Below, piece after piece: positions 1 through 10,788 of a stretch of DNA of 64,000 nt; positions within the stretch are counted from its first letter, which is position 1, and every line of letters starts with the position of its first letter. The notes beneath the pieces are model-generated. The model was not told the DNA's origin and searched no databases. It saw nothing but the letters and a program-made list of their open reading frames with translations. The position numbers and the translations under genes are program-made. The stretch is from Haliotis asinina (taxonomy: Eukaryota > Mollusca > Gastropoda > Lepetellida > Haliotidae), in assembly GCF_037392515.1 (NCBI RefSeq), contig NC_090290.1, positions 55,564,753-55,628,752 on the forward strand, read 5' to 3'.

Positions 1-714
1 AATATCGTAGTCTGAAAAGTTTGGACTGGTTATCGCACTAAGTTGCGCAATAGGACGGAAACATATTTTGACATGAAGGAAGCCAGTAAGCAATAAATGT
101 ATTGTTGTGAATGTTGTTTCCGTTTATAACTACATTAGTTACCAGTATTTGTCACTCCTTAGTACATTCAACGAAAGGGTAAGGGTGACACAAAACTTGT
201 GAATCCAAATGAAATGTCAGAAACATGTGTCATGTCGAAATGCGCACATAAAATCTATAAAGTAAATCGACAAGAAAACTCTCAACTTGGGACCCGTTAT
301 AGAAACAAACGCTCTTCAGTCCTGTGTTTATTTGGACTGACCGTGGCACTGTTCTCATAAATTCGTGGCCCTGTTCTCATAAAATCAACTTCAAATCGCG
401 TTACACACTGATAACGAAATGACGACACAGCTTGTTCACGTGATTCACTTAAAGACATTATTTTGAAAGCGACTTACCAAATGATTACATGTCGATCATG
501 TCCACGTTGGGTTGGATGAAGGCTGTTAGTGAGAACACTCTACACGTGTCATGAGGAAACATCAGGTCCAGCACCATTCCTGGAATGTTGTGAAGGGAAA
601 TATAAAACGTCATCGCCCCTACCTAATCATTGACTCATTCCATCATCATGTTTTTGTTTTGCCCTGTATCTAGAGTATAGATTTTTGCAGATAATAGAAT
701 AGGGTTCTTCAACT
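1..714. other. Intergenic, no feature seen
   Basis: No gene, RNA or clear repeat recognised downstream of gene A. Confidence 0.5.
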
Positions 715-935
715 TATGGCGCCAACCCCTGACGATTCGGGTTAGAATAGGACTCCCGTCACCGGTTCCTGTCGAGAGAGGCGACTAACGGGACCGGGTG
801 GTCAGTAAAGCTTAACACGTGTCATCGTATCCCAGTATATCGCTGTTTATTCTTTGATCACTGGATTGTCTGGTCCAAACGCGATTGTCTACTGTTGTCA
901 AGTAGCTGGGATATTGCAGAGTGCGGCGTCGTTCA
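715..935 (+). mobile_element. SINE family 1, degenerate copy
   Basis: GAGGCGACTAACGGGACCGG, CACTGGATTGTCTGGTCCAA and GAGTGCGGCGT in order. Confidence 0.75.
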
Positions 936-1139
936 TGTTGGTGGGTTTCGGGATATGGGTGAAATCTGTGATTTGTTTGGTATTGGCTTCATGTATCGAC
1001 ATAACGCGATACAAGGGTGTTGATGAATAAATTCAGCTACTGAATAGTGTTTTAAACAATGTGTCAGTGAGCTGTTTATACCTAGGTAATCATTCGATTT
1101 GAATTTACCGATGGGTGTATTATATTTTAAAAAATGATT

Positions 1140-1383
1140 TTAGTATTTGCCATCATAAAAGTCTTCTGAAGATTCGATTGAGTCGGCAGAACGGGCAACT
1201 GGATCAGCCTCCACGTTGACAGACTTGTCACAGGTGTCGTAACAAAGGCCCCCTTTGCTCTGTCCGTAATACACGGCAATGTAATCCCCAGAGGTCACTT
1301 GAATACGGTCTGTTTCGTTGACGTAGACAACTTGAGGGCCGTCATGGACAGTCTTCACAATATTTTGACCAACAAAGCTGATC
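1140..1383 (-). CDS. Gene A exon 5: second half of module 2 and C terminus
   Basis: Acceptor TTTGCAG. The first base completes a split codon, then ISFVGQN and RIQVTSGDYIAVYY match exon 3. The tail is acidic and serine-rich and ends at TAA (1142-1140). No clear polyadenylation signal was identified. Confidence 0.75.
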
Positions 1384-4300
1384 CTGCAAATTTGTTACAT
1401 GTATAATAAAACATTAAATATACTCATCTAAAAAGGTTAAGGCACACCCTAATATTCAATATTTTAGTATCATTTTGATCATTATATGCACTATTAAATA
1501 CTTTAATGTAAAAACATAGTAGTCCTTGACTTTCATAGCGAGTATAAACTCAGACACCTGTTTGTCAAACGTGAAGGCATTGATCATTCAGCTAAGAAAG
1601 GGTCTTGAGGTGGATGTACTATGGATCGTCAGACAAGTCTTCTGGATTGAAATTGACATTTACATATCTGCGGCTGCATTCGGAAATACTCTATATGGCA
1701 GAGGTTTGTAAACCATTCTGTATCAGACACTTCGGTGACTGAAATGATCAGCATCAACCTATACAGTCAGGATACGATGTCATGTATTACGCAGATCTGA
1801 TCGACTGTTGCGACAGGTTTAGTGGCGTGAACCAGAATAGACACTTACTGTTGGGTGGATGTGTTGTTGATGTGTCTCCAGACCTGCAGTGCCAGGTTAC
1901 CACTGAACTTAGAGTAGAACTTCCAAATCGACACCTGGCCATCTACGCGAATCCTAAAATTGCTGTTCAGGCCGATGTACACCTTCTCCAAACTCCCAAC
2001 ACTGCTGCGGCTCGTTATGGGCAAGGAGTTCACTTGGCTCATTGAGTTTGTTCGCTTCTGTAAATGATATGTATGACACAAAAGTTTAAGGAAGGAAGTT
2101 AATAATGAATCATTTTTCCGGTTTCCATGCTTGGGCATTATTGAGACATGCTGCTTCTTTATCTAATATCTTTGAGCTTGCAGATGATGGAATCTGAACC
2201 ACACAAACTTCTTGACTTCATTGGTATCGGTTGATATTATGTGCATAATCGTCTAATCGAGCTGATCACCTGATCCATCAGTCTACCTCTTGCGAGCATG
2301 GATTACTAAAGGGAACGTGATGATCATACGTTAGACATACATACTGCTCCTACAACTAACGAGTGTGCATTTCCTTGTAGCCTAACAACTAACGGTCCAT
2401 TTATCTTTGTCAACGATGGGCTATAAATCATCCAGACCACACAATCCCTTGATTGACACCATCTATCAATGCCATCTCGGTCCGACCGCACCTACTCAGG
2501 CAAGCAGATAGTCACCTTGTAAGACCAACTGGGGAGATTCTTCAAAATTAAGAGACTATGAAAATACTCACTGGTCCAAGTATGGCTTTTAGTGAAAATA
2601 TCTGGCAACTGTCCTGAGTTGCATGGGTATAAATCTTCCCCGACACAAACAGGGACGCATCTGCCACATCGATCCAGGACATCTGGGCTGCGGTAGGTGA
2701 GTCTGCGGCTTCGCATTCACTGTAAGTGATACCTGCCGGAATTGCCTCGTAATAGATACCAATGACGTCTCCAGGCTGTACCTGTATCCGCTCGTGCTCT
2801 GCTACCTTGAGGGTATCTGACTGTCCAATTACGGTACTCATAAGGTGGTTCTGCCCAACAAATTCATATCTGAAAGTAAGTGAGTGAGTTTAGTTTTACG
2901 CCGCACTCAGCAATAGTATATGGCTTTGGTCTCTAAATAATCGAATCTGGAAAAACAATGCTAAAGACCAATACTAACCTGGATCAAGTTTTGAAGGTAA
3001 ATTGCGTGAATACTTTAAACTGTAAATATGCTAATCGGCTCATTTTGTGTCCAGATCCTATCGTTAATGTGAATATGTATCATTTTATGAAAGTTTGCTC
3101 CTTAAGGTTGTTACCTAGTGCATTTACCACAAAAGGGTTTTTACAAGATATCATTTTCCGTTTCCACGTTTTACTGATTCCGTTCATACATGTGTTTGTC
3201 TAGAGCTTATCTCCACACCTAACAATTGTGCACAAACAGTGACAGGGTTCTCCATTCAAATGGAATAAGAAATGCTTTAGGTGAGAATACATTGACAGGA
3301 GATATCTAAAAAACAAGTCTCAGGTACTATTCCGATTTCATCACGAGTATGTGTTTGTGAAACACAATGAAACAGGAAACTTAAGGTGACGGCTACCTGC
3401 AGTTTTGACAGTTTGTCCGGAACCTTTGATGTCGCTGTATTTTTTATCACACAATTTAACCAACTAGCCAGCCAACCAACCAACCAACCAACCAACCAAC
3501 CAATCAATCAATCAATCATACTGAAATGCCACTGGCCTGCAGTGTAATAATTATGAGACAAAATTAGATTAAACCATGTAGCGTTTACTCACGCTTGTCG
3601 CGTGTTAAAAACAGTGGTCAACGTTGAACAAAACGTTTGACAAATCAGCTCGGATCTCATCTGTGTTCGATAAGATGAATACGTTGATCACTGGTCCCTT
3701 GGGGCCCCTGTGTTGATGTTTCGGGTTCAGGGAACATGACCAAACATTGAGGGTGCATCAACCCATCCCCTCTCGTGACCAGTGACCAACTCCTAATGTG
3801 GTAAGACAATACATACCGATCATCTCCTAGATCTCCTCGTGGTCTCCAGACCTGGAGTTGTGCCTCGCCCACAGCGACGGAGAAGAACTGCCATTGGATT
3901 ATCTCCCCTTCCTCCAGGATCCTCGTAAGCGCGTTATTTCCGAAGTAGCTGCGAAGTGGCACACCCTCCAGCTCACGTTCTATTATTGGCAATGTGTTGC
4001 TCTGACAAACCTTATCTGAACGTCGAAAAATATAAAACAGTTAGCCAAATCAATGGATTTACTAAACGTACGCTGATTATTTGCGAAGTATTGCATAGAC
4101 GCGACAATATTGTGTTGGATGAGTCTAGTGCGAAACATGAAAAAGTGACACATGGGTGGTGCGCATACGTTTGAGACTCTGAAGTCCAACTGGACAAGAT
4201 AGCTAACCACCTCTCCGCCAAGTCGAGAGATTCATGATGTTGAAATATTATGGTGTCCCTTGGCACACGTTTAAGAAATCATGTGACGTCTGAATACAGA

Positions 4301-7300
4301 TTAGCACTTCATGAAGTACAGCTTTATATCTCATCCGTCAACATGACACATGTCGAACTTATAAAGCGGATTCGTGTGCTATGTATATTCTCGCTGGAAT
4401 ATATCTGTTTGTCGTGGACACTACTCTCAAAAGATTATTTTTGCGAATTATAACATAACATAAAGACATAGGCCCCGCCTCACAAAGCACCCCAATACGT
4501 TTCATTTCCACTCAAAACAGTTTCAAGAGGTGTATTATTCTGGAACAAGTTGGGCACGTGGAAAAAACAGCTGAAAGGTTATAATATGTTTCAGACTTCA
4601 ACATTACACTGGGAAGTTGCTAGTCTTTTCTTCGCCAGAAGTTGACGTCTCAAGTAAAGGGCACAATTTGGTGACGAGCTCGTGGATGGAGAAGAGTTCT
4701 CCCCACGGATAAATCACAGTTCCTTTCTCAAACAGCTAACGACAGAACACGTTCCATCATGTATTCGGGGAAATGGTCCTTGTGATCTGGAGTGGAATAA
4801 GAGCTTAGAAATGTTCATTATGATCTGGAGTGGTATAGGTGGTTGGACGTAAATGGCCGTTATGATCTTGAGTGGGATAAGAGCTGGGAAATGTTCGACA
4901 TGATCTGGAGCGGTGTCAGAGTTGGGAAATGGTCCATATCACCTGGAGAAGGATAAGAGCTGGGAAATGGCCGTTATGATCTGGAGTGGGATAAGAGCTG
5001 GGAAATGTTCGACATGATCTGGAGCGGTGTCAGAGTTTGGAAATGGTCCATATCACCTGGAGAAGGATAAGAGCTGGGAAATGGCCGTTATGATCTGGAG
5101 TGGGATAAGAGCTGGGAAATGTTCGACATGATCTGGAGCGGTGTCAGAGTTGGGAAATGGTCCATATCACCTGGAGAAGGATAAGAGCTGGGAAATGGCC
5201 GTTATGATCTGGAGTGGGATAAGAGCTGGGAAATGTTCGACATGATCTGGAGCGGTGTCAGAGTTGGGAAATGGTCCATATCACCTGGAGAAGGATAAGA
5301 GCTGGGAAATGGCCGTTATGATCTTGAGTGGGATAAGAGCTGGGAAATGTTCGACATGATCTGGAGCGGTGTCAGAGTTTGGAAATGGTCCATATCACCT
5401 GGAGAAGGATAAGAGTTGGGAAATGGCCGTTATGATCTTGAGTGGGATAAGAGCTGGGAAATGTTCGACATGATCTGGAGCGGTGTCAGAGTTGGGAAAT
5501 GGTCCATATCACCTGGAGAAGGATAAGAGCTGGGAAATGGCCGTTATGATCTGGAGTGGGATAAGAGCTGGGAAATGTTCGACATGATCTGGAGCGGTGT
5601 CAGAGTTTGGAAATGGTCCATATCACCTGGAGAAGGATAAGAGCTGGGAAATGGCCGTTATGATCTTGAGTGGGATAAGAGCTGGGAAATGTTCGACATG
5701 ATCTGGAGCGGTGTCAGAGTTTGGAAATGGTCCATATCACCTGGAGAAGGATAAGAGTTGGGAAATGGCCGTTATGATCTTGAGTGGGATAAGAGCTGGG
5801 AAATGTTCGACATGATCTGGAGCGGTGTCAGAGTTGGGAAATGGTCCATATCACCTGGAGAAGGATAAGAGCTGGGAAATGGCCGTTATGATCTTGAGTG
5901 GGATAAGAGCTGGGAAATGTTCGACATGATCTGGAGCGGTGTCAGAGTTGGGAAATGGTCCATATCACCTGGAGAAGGATAAGAGCTGGGAAATGGCCGT
6001 TATGATCTTGAGTGGGATAAGAGCTGGGAAATGTTCGACATGATCTGGAGCGGTGTCAGAGTTGGGAAATGGTCCATATCACCTGGAGAAGGATAAGAGC
6101 TGGGAAATGGCCGTTATGATCTTGAGTGGGATAAGAGCTGGGAAATGTTCGACATGATCTGGAGCGGTGTCAGAGTTTGGAAATGGTCCATATCACCTGG
6201 AGAAGGATAAGAGCTGGAAAATGGTCGTCGTGATCTTGAGTGGTATAAGAGCTGGGAAATGTTCGACATGATCTGGAGCGGTGTCAGAGTTGGGAAATGG
6301 TCCATATCACCTGGAGCAGGATAAGAGCTGGGAAATGGTCGTCGTGATCTGGAGTGGTATAAGAGCTGGAAAATGGTCGTTATGATCTGGAGTAAGTGGA
6401 GCAAGATATGGAGCAAAAGTGTTAATAACATGATTTTACACAATTGCACAAGTAAAAATGTTGTTATTGATGAGATTTCTTACAAGGATTAGAAAGGCAT
6501 ACGCGACAAAGCAACAGAAATCACCTTCCAGTTGAAATTGTGCAGCAAAGGGCATTGACTGTCTCGTAATAGAAATCAATTAGCATTCGTTTTGAAGAAG
6601 TTTCAAGGTCAAATCATTACGTCATGTCTTGACACGGAACATCGCCATTGAAAGAATACATGCTAGAGATTACCAATCTTCCATTGCCAGGTGTATGAAT
6701 GTTAGTCTGTGCAGGATATCGTGGTTTGCAGCTCGTTGCAACCAAACAGGTATAACAAACGACCGTCCCCACACATGTAGACCTCGAGTTACCACTGCAG
6801 CCCAAGATCGGTACATCCGGATACTACAGCCAGAGTACCTGGACTTCAGAGGATATCCGATCAAACTGTACGGAACAGGTTGGAAGAGATTGGTCTGGGA
6901 GCCAGGAAAACCAACGTCGGGGGCGTGCTACGTCGTCGCCATCGCGTTCAACGTCGCCGTTATCTAAAATATTCATTTGGTTGAATAGACATTACCCTCT
7001 TCTAAACTGGTGTAAAATTTCATGCACTAAAATCTATTTGTGGACGACTTATACATGTCGCAGCAGATTTCTCGTCTGTGCATTTCTGAATTTTTTGGAT
7101 TAGTATTTGTTACCCTTGTCCCTTATTTGTCAGTCACTGAACACATATTGGATATAATGGACCGACCTTTGAGACGTCCATCAACGCCACTTCAAATCAT
7201 TTCTAGGATACGGAATGATCTTCCAAAAGACGTTTAGTAGTCTTTTATTACGGCAAAGGTGCCAGACCTGCATCAATAGTCACAAAGTGGGCACTCTTGC

Positions 7301-9739
7301 TGCTGTCGGTTTGAACCTCCTTTAGTGTTCTGGCTCACTGGGGTTTTCTAAGTCCACTGTTTGCATGACTGTTGATCTCTTGGAGCGGTTGTCTTTCCTT
7401 GTTATAACATTTCTTTGGTGACTTCTGATATCAGTTTATTCTCTGATGCTACCTCCTTAGTTCTTACAAAGACAAACCTAAGGACGAACTGTTCGGTAAC
7501 TGCTCAACAACGATACAAGAATCTGCGATACCTGAATACAGAAGTCGTTCATCCACACAATCTGTCTTCATCTAAATCTCCAACTCCCCAATAGAGCCAC
7601 TCAAAGAGTGAGTGAGTTGGTTTAGTCTTGCGCCGCTTTTAGCAATATTCTAGCAATATCACGGCGGGGCACACTAGAAAATGGGCTTCACACACTGTAC
7701 CCATGTGGGGAATAGAACCCGGGTCTTCGGCGTGACGAGCGACCGCTTTAACCGTTTTCGTACAGCGGAGAGAAAGTCACTTGAACATCTGTGATAGAAC
7801 TAACATTGTGTTGGACACATGCATAGATGGTTGTCTGAAAGAGACAACCAGGAAAAAGCGACGAAATGTGCCACGGCAAGCAAAACTACCATCAAATTTT
7901 CTAAAGAAAGTTGGATTTTGAGTGATGGATCCCAGTGATCATGAGGAAGCAGACACGCGTGTTTCTCTGCACGTTGAGGATGTATAGAAGAAAGGTGGCT
8001 CAAGTGCCTTGGTGAACATTGTTGATCGACGTCATGATAATTTTGGTGGGATAGGAAACTTTTCAGAACTAGAAATACCCATGTGATCTCTCCAGATTTA
8101 TCCGGCTTTTGGAAAAGAAAAACACTTCAGGTTGCTTGACATTAATTCCATCAGCAAAGAACTTGACAAAGACACTAAATCTTCCTTTCTTTCACGCCTT
8201 TTCTGGGTGTGACACCACGTCACAGTTTAGTGGGAAAGGCAAAAGGACAGCTTGGAAGACGTGACTTGCATATCCAGAAGCTACCGCAGGTTTTCTGTAC
8301 TCCACCCCTGAGCAATTTAGTCGTGTCAACGAATACTCATTAACATTTGCTACTACTAAACGATCTGTGTGCATTCTCTGACCGCAGCACTTCTCATGAC
8401 AAAGTCAGTGACCTGAGAGAAGAGTTGTTCTGCCAAGGAAAGCGGATGGCAATGACTAACAATCTGCCAACAAGACGGAATGCTCTTACTCAACACACAA
8501 ACCGGAGTATCTACCAAGCGAGGATGTGGCTGTGTATTCTAATACCAGAGTATCAGTTCCCTCTGATGGGGAAAAGACGACAATATTTAGAGTTCAGTTT
8601 GGATGACAATGATCGAGGCATCAAAAGCCTGCAGCGAACTCATAACGTGGATGTAAGTCCCAGCCACCCTGTTTCAGAAAGTTCATATGGAGACACTGAC
8701 AGCTCGATTGCACTTCCCTTGACCAAAGAAGTACGCATATGAGAGCAAGCAATCAATGGAATCATGGGATTTTGAACCGAAACACATGAGGACGCCTCTC
8801 CTTTGACAAACCAAAGCATTGGGATAAACCCAAACGTGGTACGCAGAGGAAGGCCGTTAACCTTAACAAAATCAGGAAGTAAACATTTGGTACATTCAAC
8901 AAACTGTTCGGATTACACGATGCCATTTAGAAAGTGGTCAAATGCAACATATGTCATATTTGGGATTTCACTTTCTTAGTAAAGTACAAATTCTAGTACT
9001 TTTTTTGGGGGGGTTGAGTCCCATCCGGGATTCGAACCCGCACCCTCAGAGTCAGGCACCTAATCGCCAGCACACAAAGTCAGCCGCCTAGCCCGCTCAG
9101 CCACCGCGACTTCCAAAAAGTACTAGAATTTGTACTTTACTAAGAAAGTGAAATCCCAAATATGACATATGTTGCAAACTGTTCGGAGCTCATGATGCCA
9201 ACCACTGGATTGTCAGAATGACCCGATTTGATTTAGTCCGATGTCAAGTGGGATATTGGCGAGAGGGGCGTTAAACAACATAAAAACACAGTTTTAAAAT
9301 ACTGGGACTGGATTTTCAGGTTCTCTTAGCACTAAGATAGTGTTAAGTGTCATATATTAACAGTTACTTGCGACTACCATTGCGCTAAGAGAGCTTCGAA
9401 AATCTAGGCCCAGGTTTTCAACTCACCGAGAATGTAGTGGTCCGTGTCCTCGTCTTGAGTGCAGTTACAACTGCTGTTGGAGATTATGTGGTTGTGGATC
9501 TGACACAGCTTGGACACCCTGTTGTAGGAGAACAGAACGCAAGATTGGAATGTGCTGCACTCACGGGCACATGCTCCAACATTACTACTACCAGGAACCT
9601 CAGACATCTGGCTGTCTGAACACTTGTAGCCCTGAACGTCAAGATATCTCAAGTATCTGTATCTGTCTGTGACCGGAGTGCAAGACACTTGAAAAATACA
9701 TGACAGCAAAACAAGGATTTTTGCAGAACATTCAATCAT
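1140..9739 (-). CDS. Gene A: secreted PAN-like protein with two copies of an unnamed beta-rich module (5 exons, 420 aa)
   Basis: Spliced minus-strand gene, exons 9739-9427, 4015-3817, 2869-2572, 2057-1849 and 1383-1140. Codon phases at all four junctions match (1, 2, 0, 2) and the sum is 421 codons including TAA. The start ATG has an in-frame TGA two codons upstream. The product begins with a signal peptide (about residues 1-20), then a PAN/apple-like cysteine domain (CARECSTFQSC, KLCQIH; to about residue 104). Two homologous modules follow, each split over two exons: a first half with WQFF..LQVWR or WKFY..LQVWR, and a second half with FVGQN and a GDVIGIYY or GDYIAVYY strand. I do not recognise the module as a named family; it looks like a beta-sandwich. 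No membrane segment is visible, so the protein is probably secreted. Function is inferred only (surface or glycan binding). An additional exon cannot be excluded. Confidence 0.72.
1849..2057 (-). CDS. Gene A exon 4: first half of module 2
   Basis: Acceptor TTTACAG, donor GTAAGT (1848-1843). It encodes VSIWKFYSKFSGNLALQVWR, a clear duplicate of the exon 2 core. It starts in phase 0 and ends in phase 2, as exon 2 does at its 3' end. Confidence 0.74.
2572..2869 (-). CDS. Gene A exon 3: second half of module 1
   Basis: Acceptor TTTCAG, donor GTGAGT (2571-2566). It encodes YEFVGQN and RIQVQPGDVIGIYY, aligned with exon 5, plus a tail of about 50 residues leading to ILGP. It ends in phase 0. Confidence 0.75.
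2877..2955 (-). mobile_element. SINE 3' tail fragment
   Basis: GAGTTTAGTTTTACGCCGCA and CTCAGCAAT, the inverted tail. It lies in gene A intron 2, next to exon 3. Confidence 0.7.
3461..3518. repeat. (CAAC)n/(CAAT)n microsatellite
   Basis: Pure tetranucleotide run in gene A intron 2. Confidence 0.9.
3817..4015 (-). CDS. Gene A exon 2: first half of module 1
   Basis: The acceptor CAG at 4018-4016 follows a T-rich tract. The first two bases complete a GAT codon with exon 1. The exon contains IIQWQFFSVAVGEAQLQVWR, the counterpart of exon 4. The donor GTATGT at 3816-3811 leaves phase 2. Confidence 0.72.
4775..6400. repeat. 114-bp higher-order tandem repeat (3 x 38 bp) in gene A intron 1
   Basis: About 14 units. 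Each 114-bp unit is three diverged 38-mers beginning GGGAAATGGCCGTTATGA, GGGAAATGTTCGACATGA and GGGAAATGGTCCATATCA. The 114-mers are far more alike than the 38-mers inside them. 114 is a multiple of 3, which explains a spurious open frame on the minus strand at the right end. Confidence 0.92.
6620..6850 (+). pseudogene. Tc1/mariner transposase fragment, DNA-binding (HTH) part
   Basis: Reads SIARCMNVSLCRISWFAARC, TGITNDRPHTCRPRVTTAAQ and DRYIRIL, the paired helix-turn-helix and GRPR hinge of Tc1-like transposases. No catalytic domain follows. It lies in gene A intron 1. Confidence 0.75.
7605..7758 (-). mobile_element. SINE family 2 (tRNA-headed)
   Basis: On the minus strand: AAAGCGGTCGCTCGTCACGC, box-B-like GGGTTCTATTCCCC, then GATATTGCTAGAATATTGCT and the CTCAC tail. 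In gene A intron 1. Confidence 0.8.
7810..8640 (+). pseudogene. Pseudogene of a multicopy metazoan family with HEEADTR and GCDTTS motifs
   Basis: Plus-strand pieces in different frames read ETTRKKRRNVPRQAKLPSNF, DHEEADTRVSLHVED, HFRLLDINSISKEL, GCDTTSQFSGKGKRTAWK and QHTNRSIYQARMW. I recognise this series from repeated, unannotated proteins common in mollusc and cnidarian genomes; the biochemical function is unknown to me. Several frameshifts and stops. The 131-codon open frame at 8347-8742 is only its last part. Confidence 0.65.
8944..9175. mobile_element. Foldback element with a tRNA-like core
   Basis: Near-perfect 61-bp inverted arms (8944-9006 and 9115-9175; TAAAGTACAAATTCTAGTAC against its complement) enclose a minus-strand tRNA-like sequence of about 94 nt with box A TGGCTGAGCGGGCTAGG and box B GGTTCGAATCC. 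The acceptor stem pairs only partly, so it is a SINE-type core, not a tRNA gene. Confidence 0.75.
9310..9415. mobile_element. MITE, second copy of the same family
   Basis: Shares GAGCTTCGAAAATCTAGGCC and CTCTTAGCACTAAGATAG with 26762-26868. Its end lies about 5-10 bp inside gene A intron 1 from the exon 1 donor. Confidence 0.65.
9427..9739 (-). CDS. Gene A exon 1: signal peptide and PAN/apple-like domain
   Basis: Encodes 104 residues plus one base. Hydrophobic KILVLLSCIFQVSC near the N terminus is the signal peptide. The cysteine pattern and the end ..DHYILG resemble the PAN exons of genes B and C. The donor is GTGAGT at 9426-9421 (phase 1). Two potential N-glycosylation sites lie in SNSSCNCT. 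Confidence 0.75.
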
Positions 9740-10284
9740 TAGTCAAAATATGTTTTTTTCTTCAAACAAATTGGCAATTTGTAAATCAGAATCTAAATTC
9801 TTCACGCATGAAAAGTCCTGATAGTCTGAACGAACTAAGGCATGAAGAACTGTGATGCAGAGTTTATCTTTAACAGTGGAAAGGCCGACATATTAATGAT
9901 TAAAATTAATTAATGGTCAACGCCCTCTGTACATGACAAGAGAACGCGACATGAACAAAACCTACACACGCCTTATTTGTCTTTGTACACAGGATTTCAA
10001 ATTCAGTGAGTACGCTTTTTAAATGCAAGCACCCAGAACCTCACTGCTCACGTATTCGTCTCTGTGTAAATACCTCACTCTGAATAATATTTGCTTATCA
10101 ATGAGATAACAGCGTCTACAATTCTTCGATCTCTAAAAGACCGGGGCCTAAATATTAGGTAAACAATCAACTGTATAATGTTATGATACTGATGGTGAAA
10201 AAACGATATGACATGTATTTCAACATAACTGAAAAACCTGTGAAGAACAAAAGCACCATAAAAACACCTTTGTTATATCAAAAC

Positions 10285-10788
10285 GCAATATATATTCATG
10301 ATTGTATTTTAAGTTGTATGCATCCCTAAAGAACAATACCCCTCTATTTGGCAGCGTTACCCGAGCCGTTAGGGATAACACTGCTGCAACGACGTATTAG
10401 TGGGTTTATATACAGCAATATATATTCATGATTGTATTTTAAGTTGTATGCATCCCTAAAGAACAATACCCCTCTTTTTGGCAGCGTTACCCGAGCCGTT
10501 AGGGATAACACTGCTGCAACGACGTATTAGTGGGTTTATATACAGCAATATATATTCATGATTGCATTATAAGTTGTATGCATCCCTAAAGAACAATACC
10601 CCTCTTTTTGGCAGCGTTACCCGAGCCGTTAGGGATAACACTGCTGCAACGACGTATTAGTGGGTTTATATACAGCAATATATATTCATGATTGTATTAT
10701 AAGTTGTATGCATCCCTAAAGAACAATACCCCTCTTTTTGGCAGCGTTACCCGAGCCGTTAGGGATAACACTGCTGCAACGACGTATT
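10285..10788. repeat. 130-bp tandem repeat, 4 near-identical copies
   Basis: Copies begin GCAATATATATTCATGAT at 10285, 10415, 10545 and 10675; the last is truncated at 10788. Each holds an imperfect hairpin (GCAGCGTTACCC against GGGATAACACTGCTGC; first copy 10351-10387). It lies between genes A and C. Confidence 0.9.

Noticed and set aside
9016-9110. Functional tRNA gene on the minus strand
   Set aside because: A and B boxes are good but acceptor and T stems have mismatches and the sequence sits in a foldback element; treated as a SINE-like core.
10351-10387. Hammerhead-type ribozyme in the 130-bp repeat
   Set aside because: The CTGATGA and GAAA core motifs are not present; only a plain hairpin is seen.
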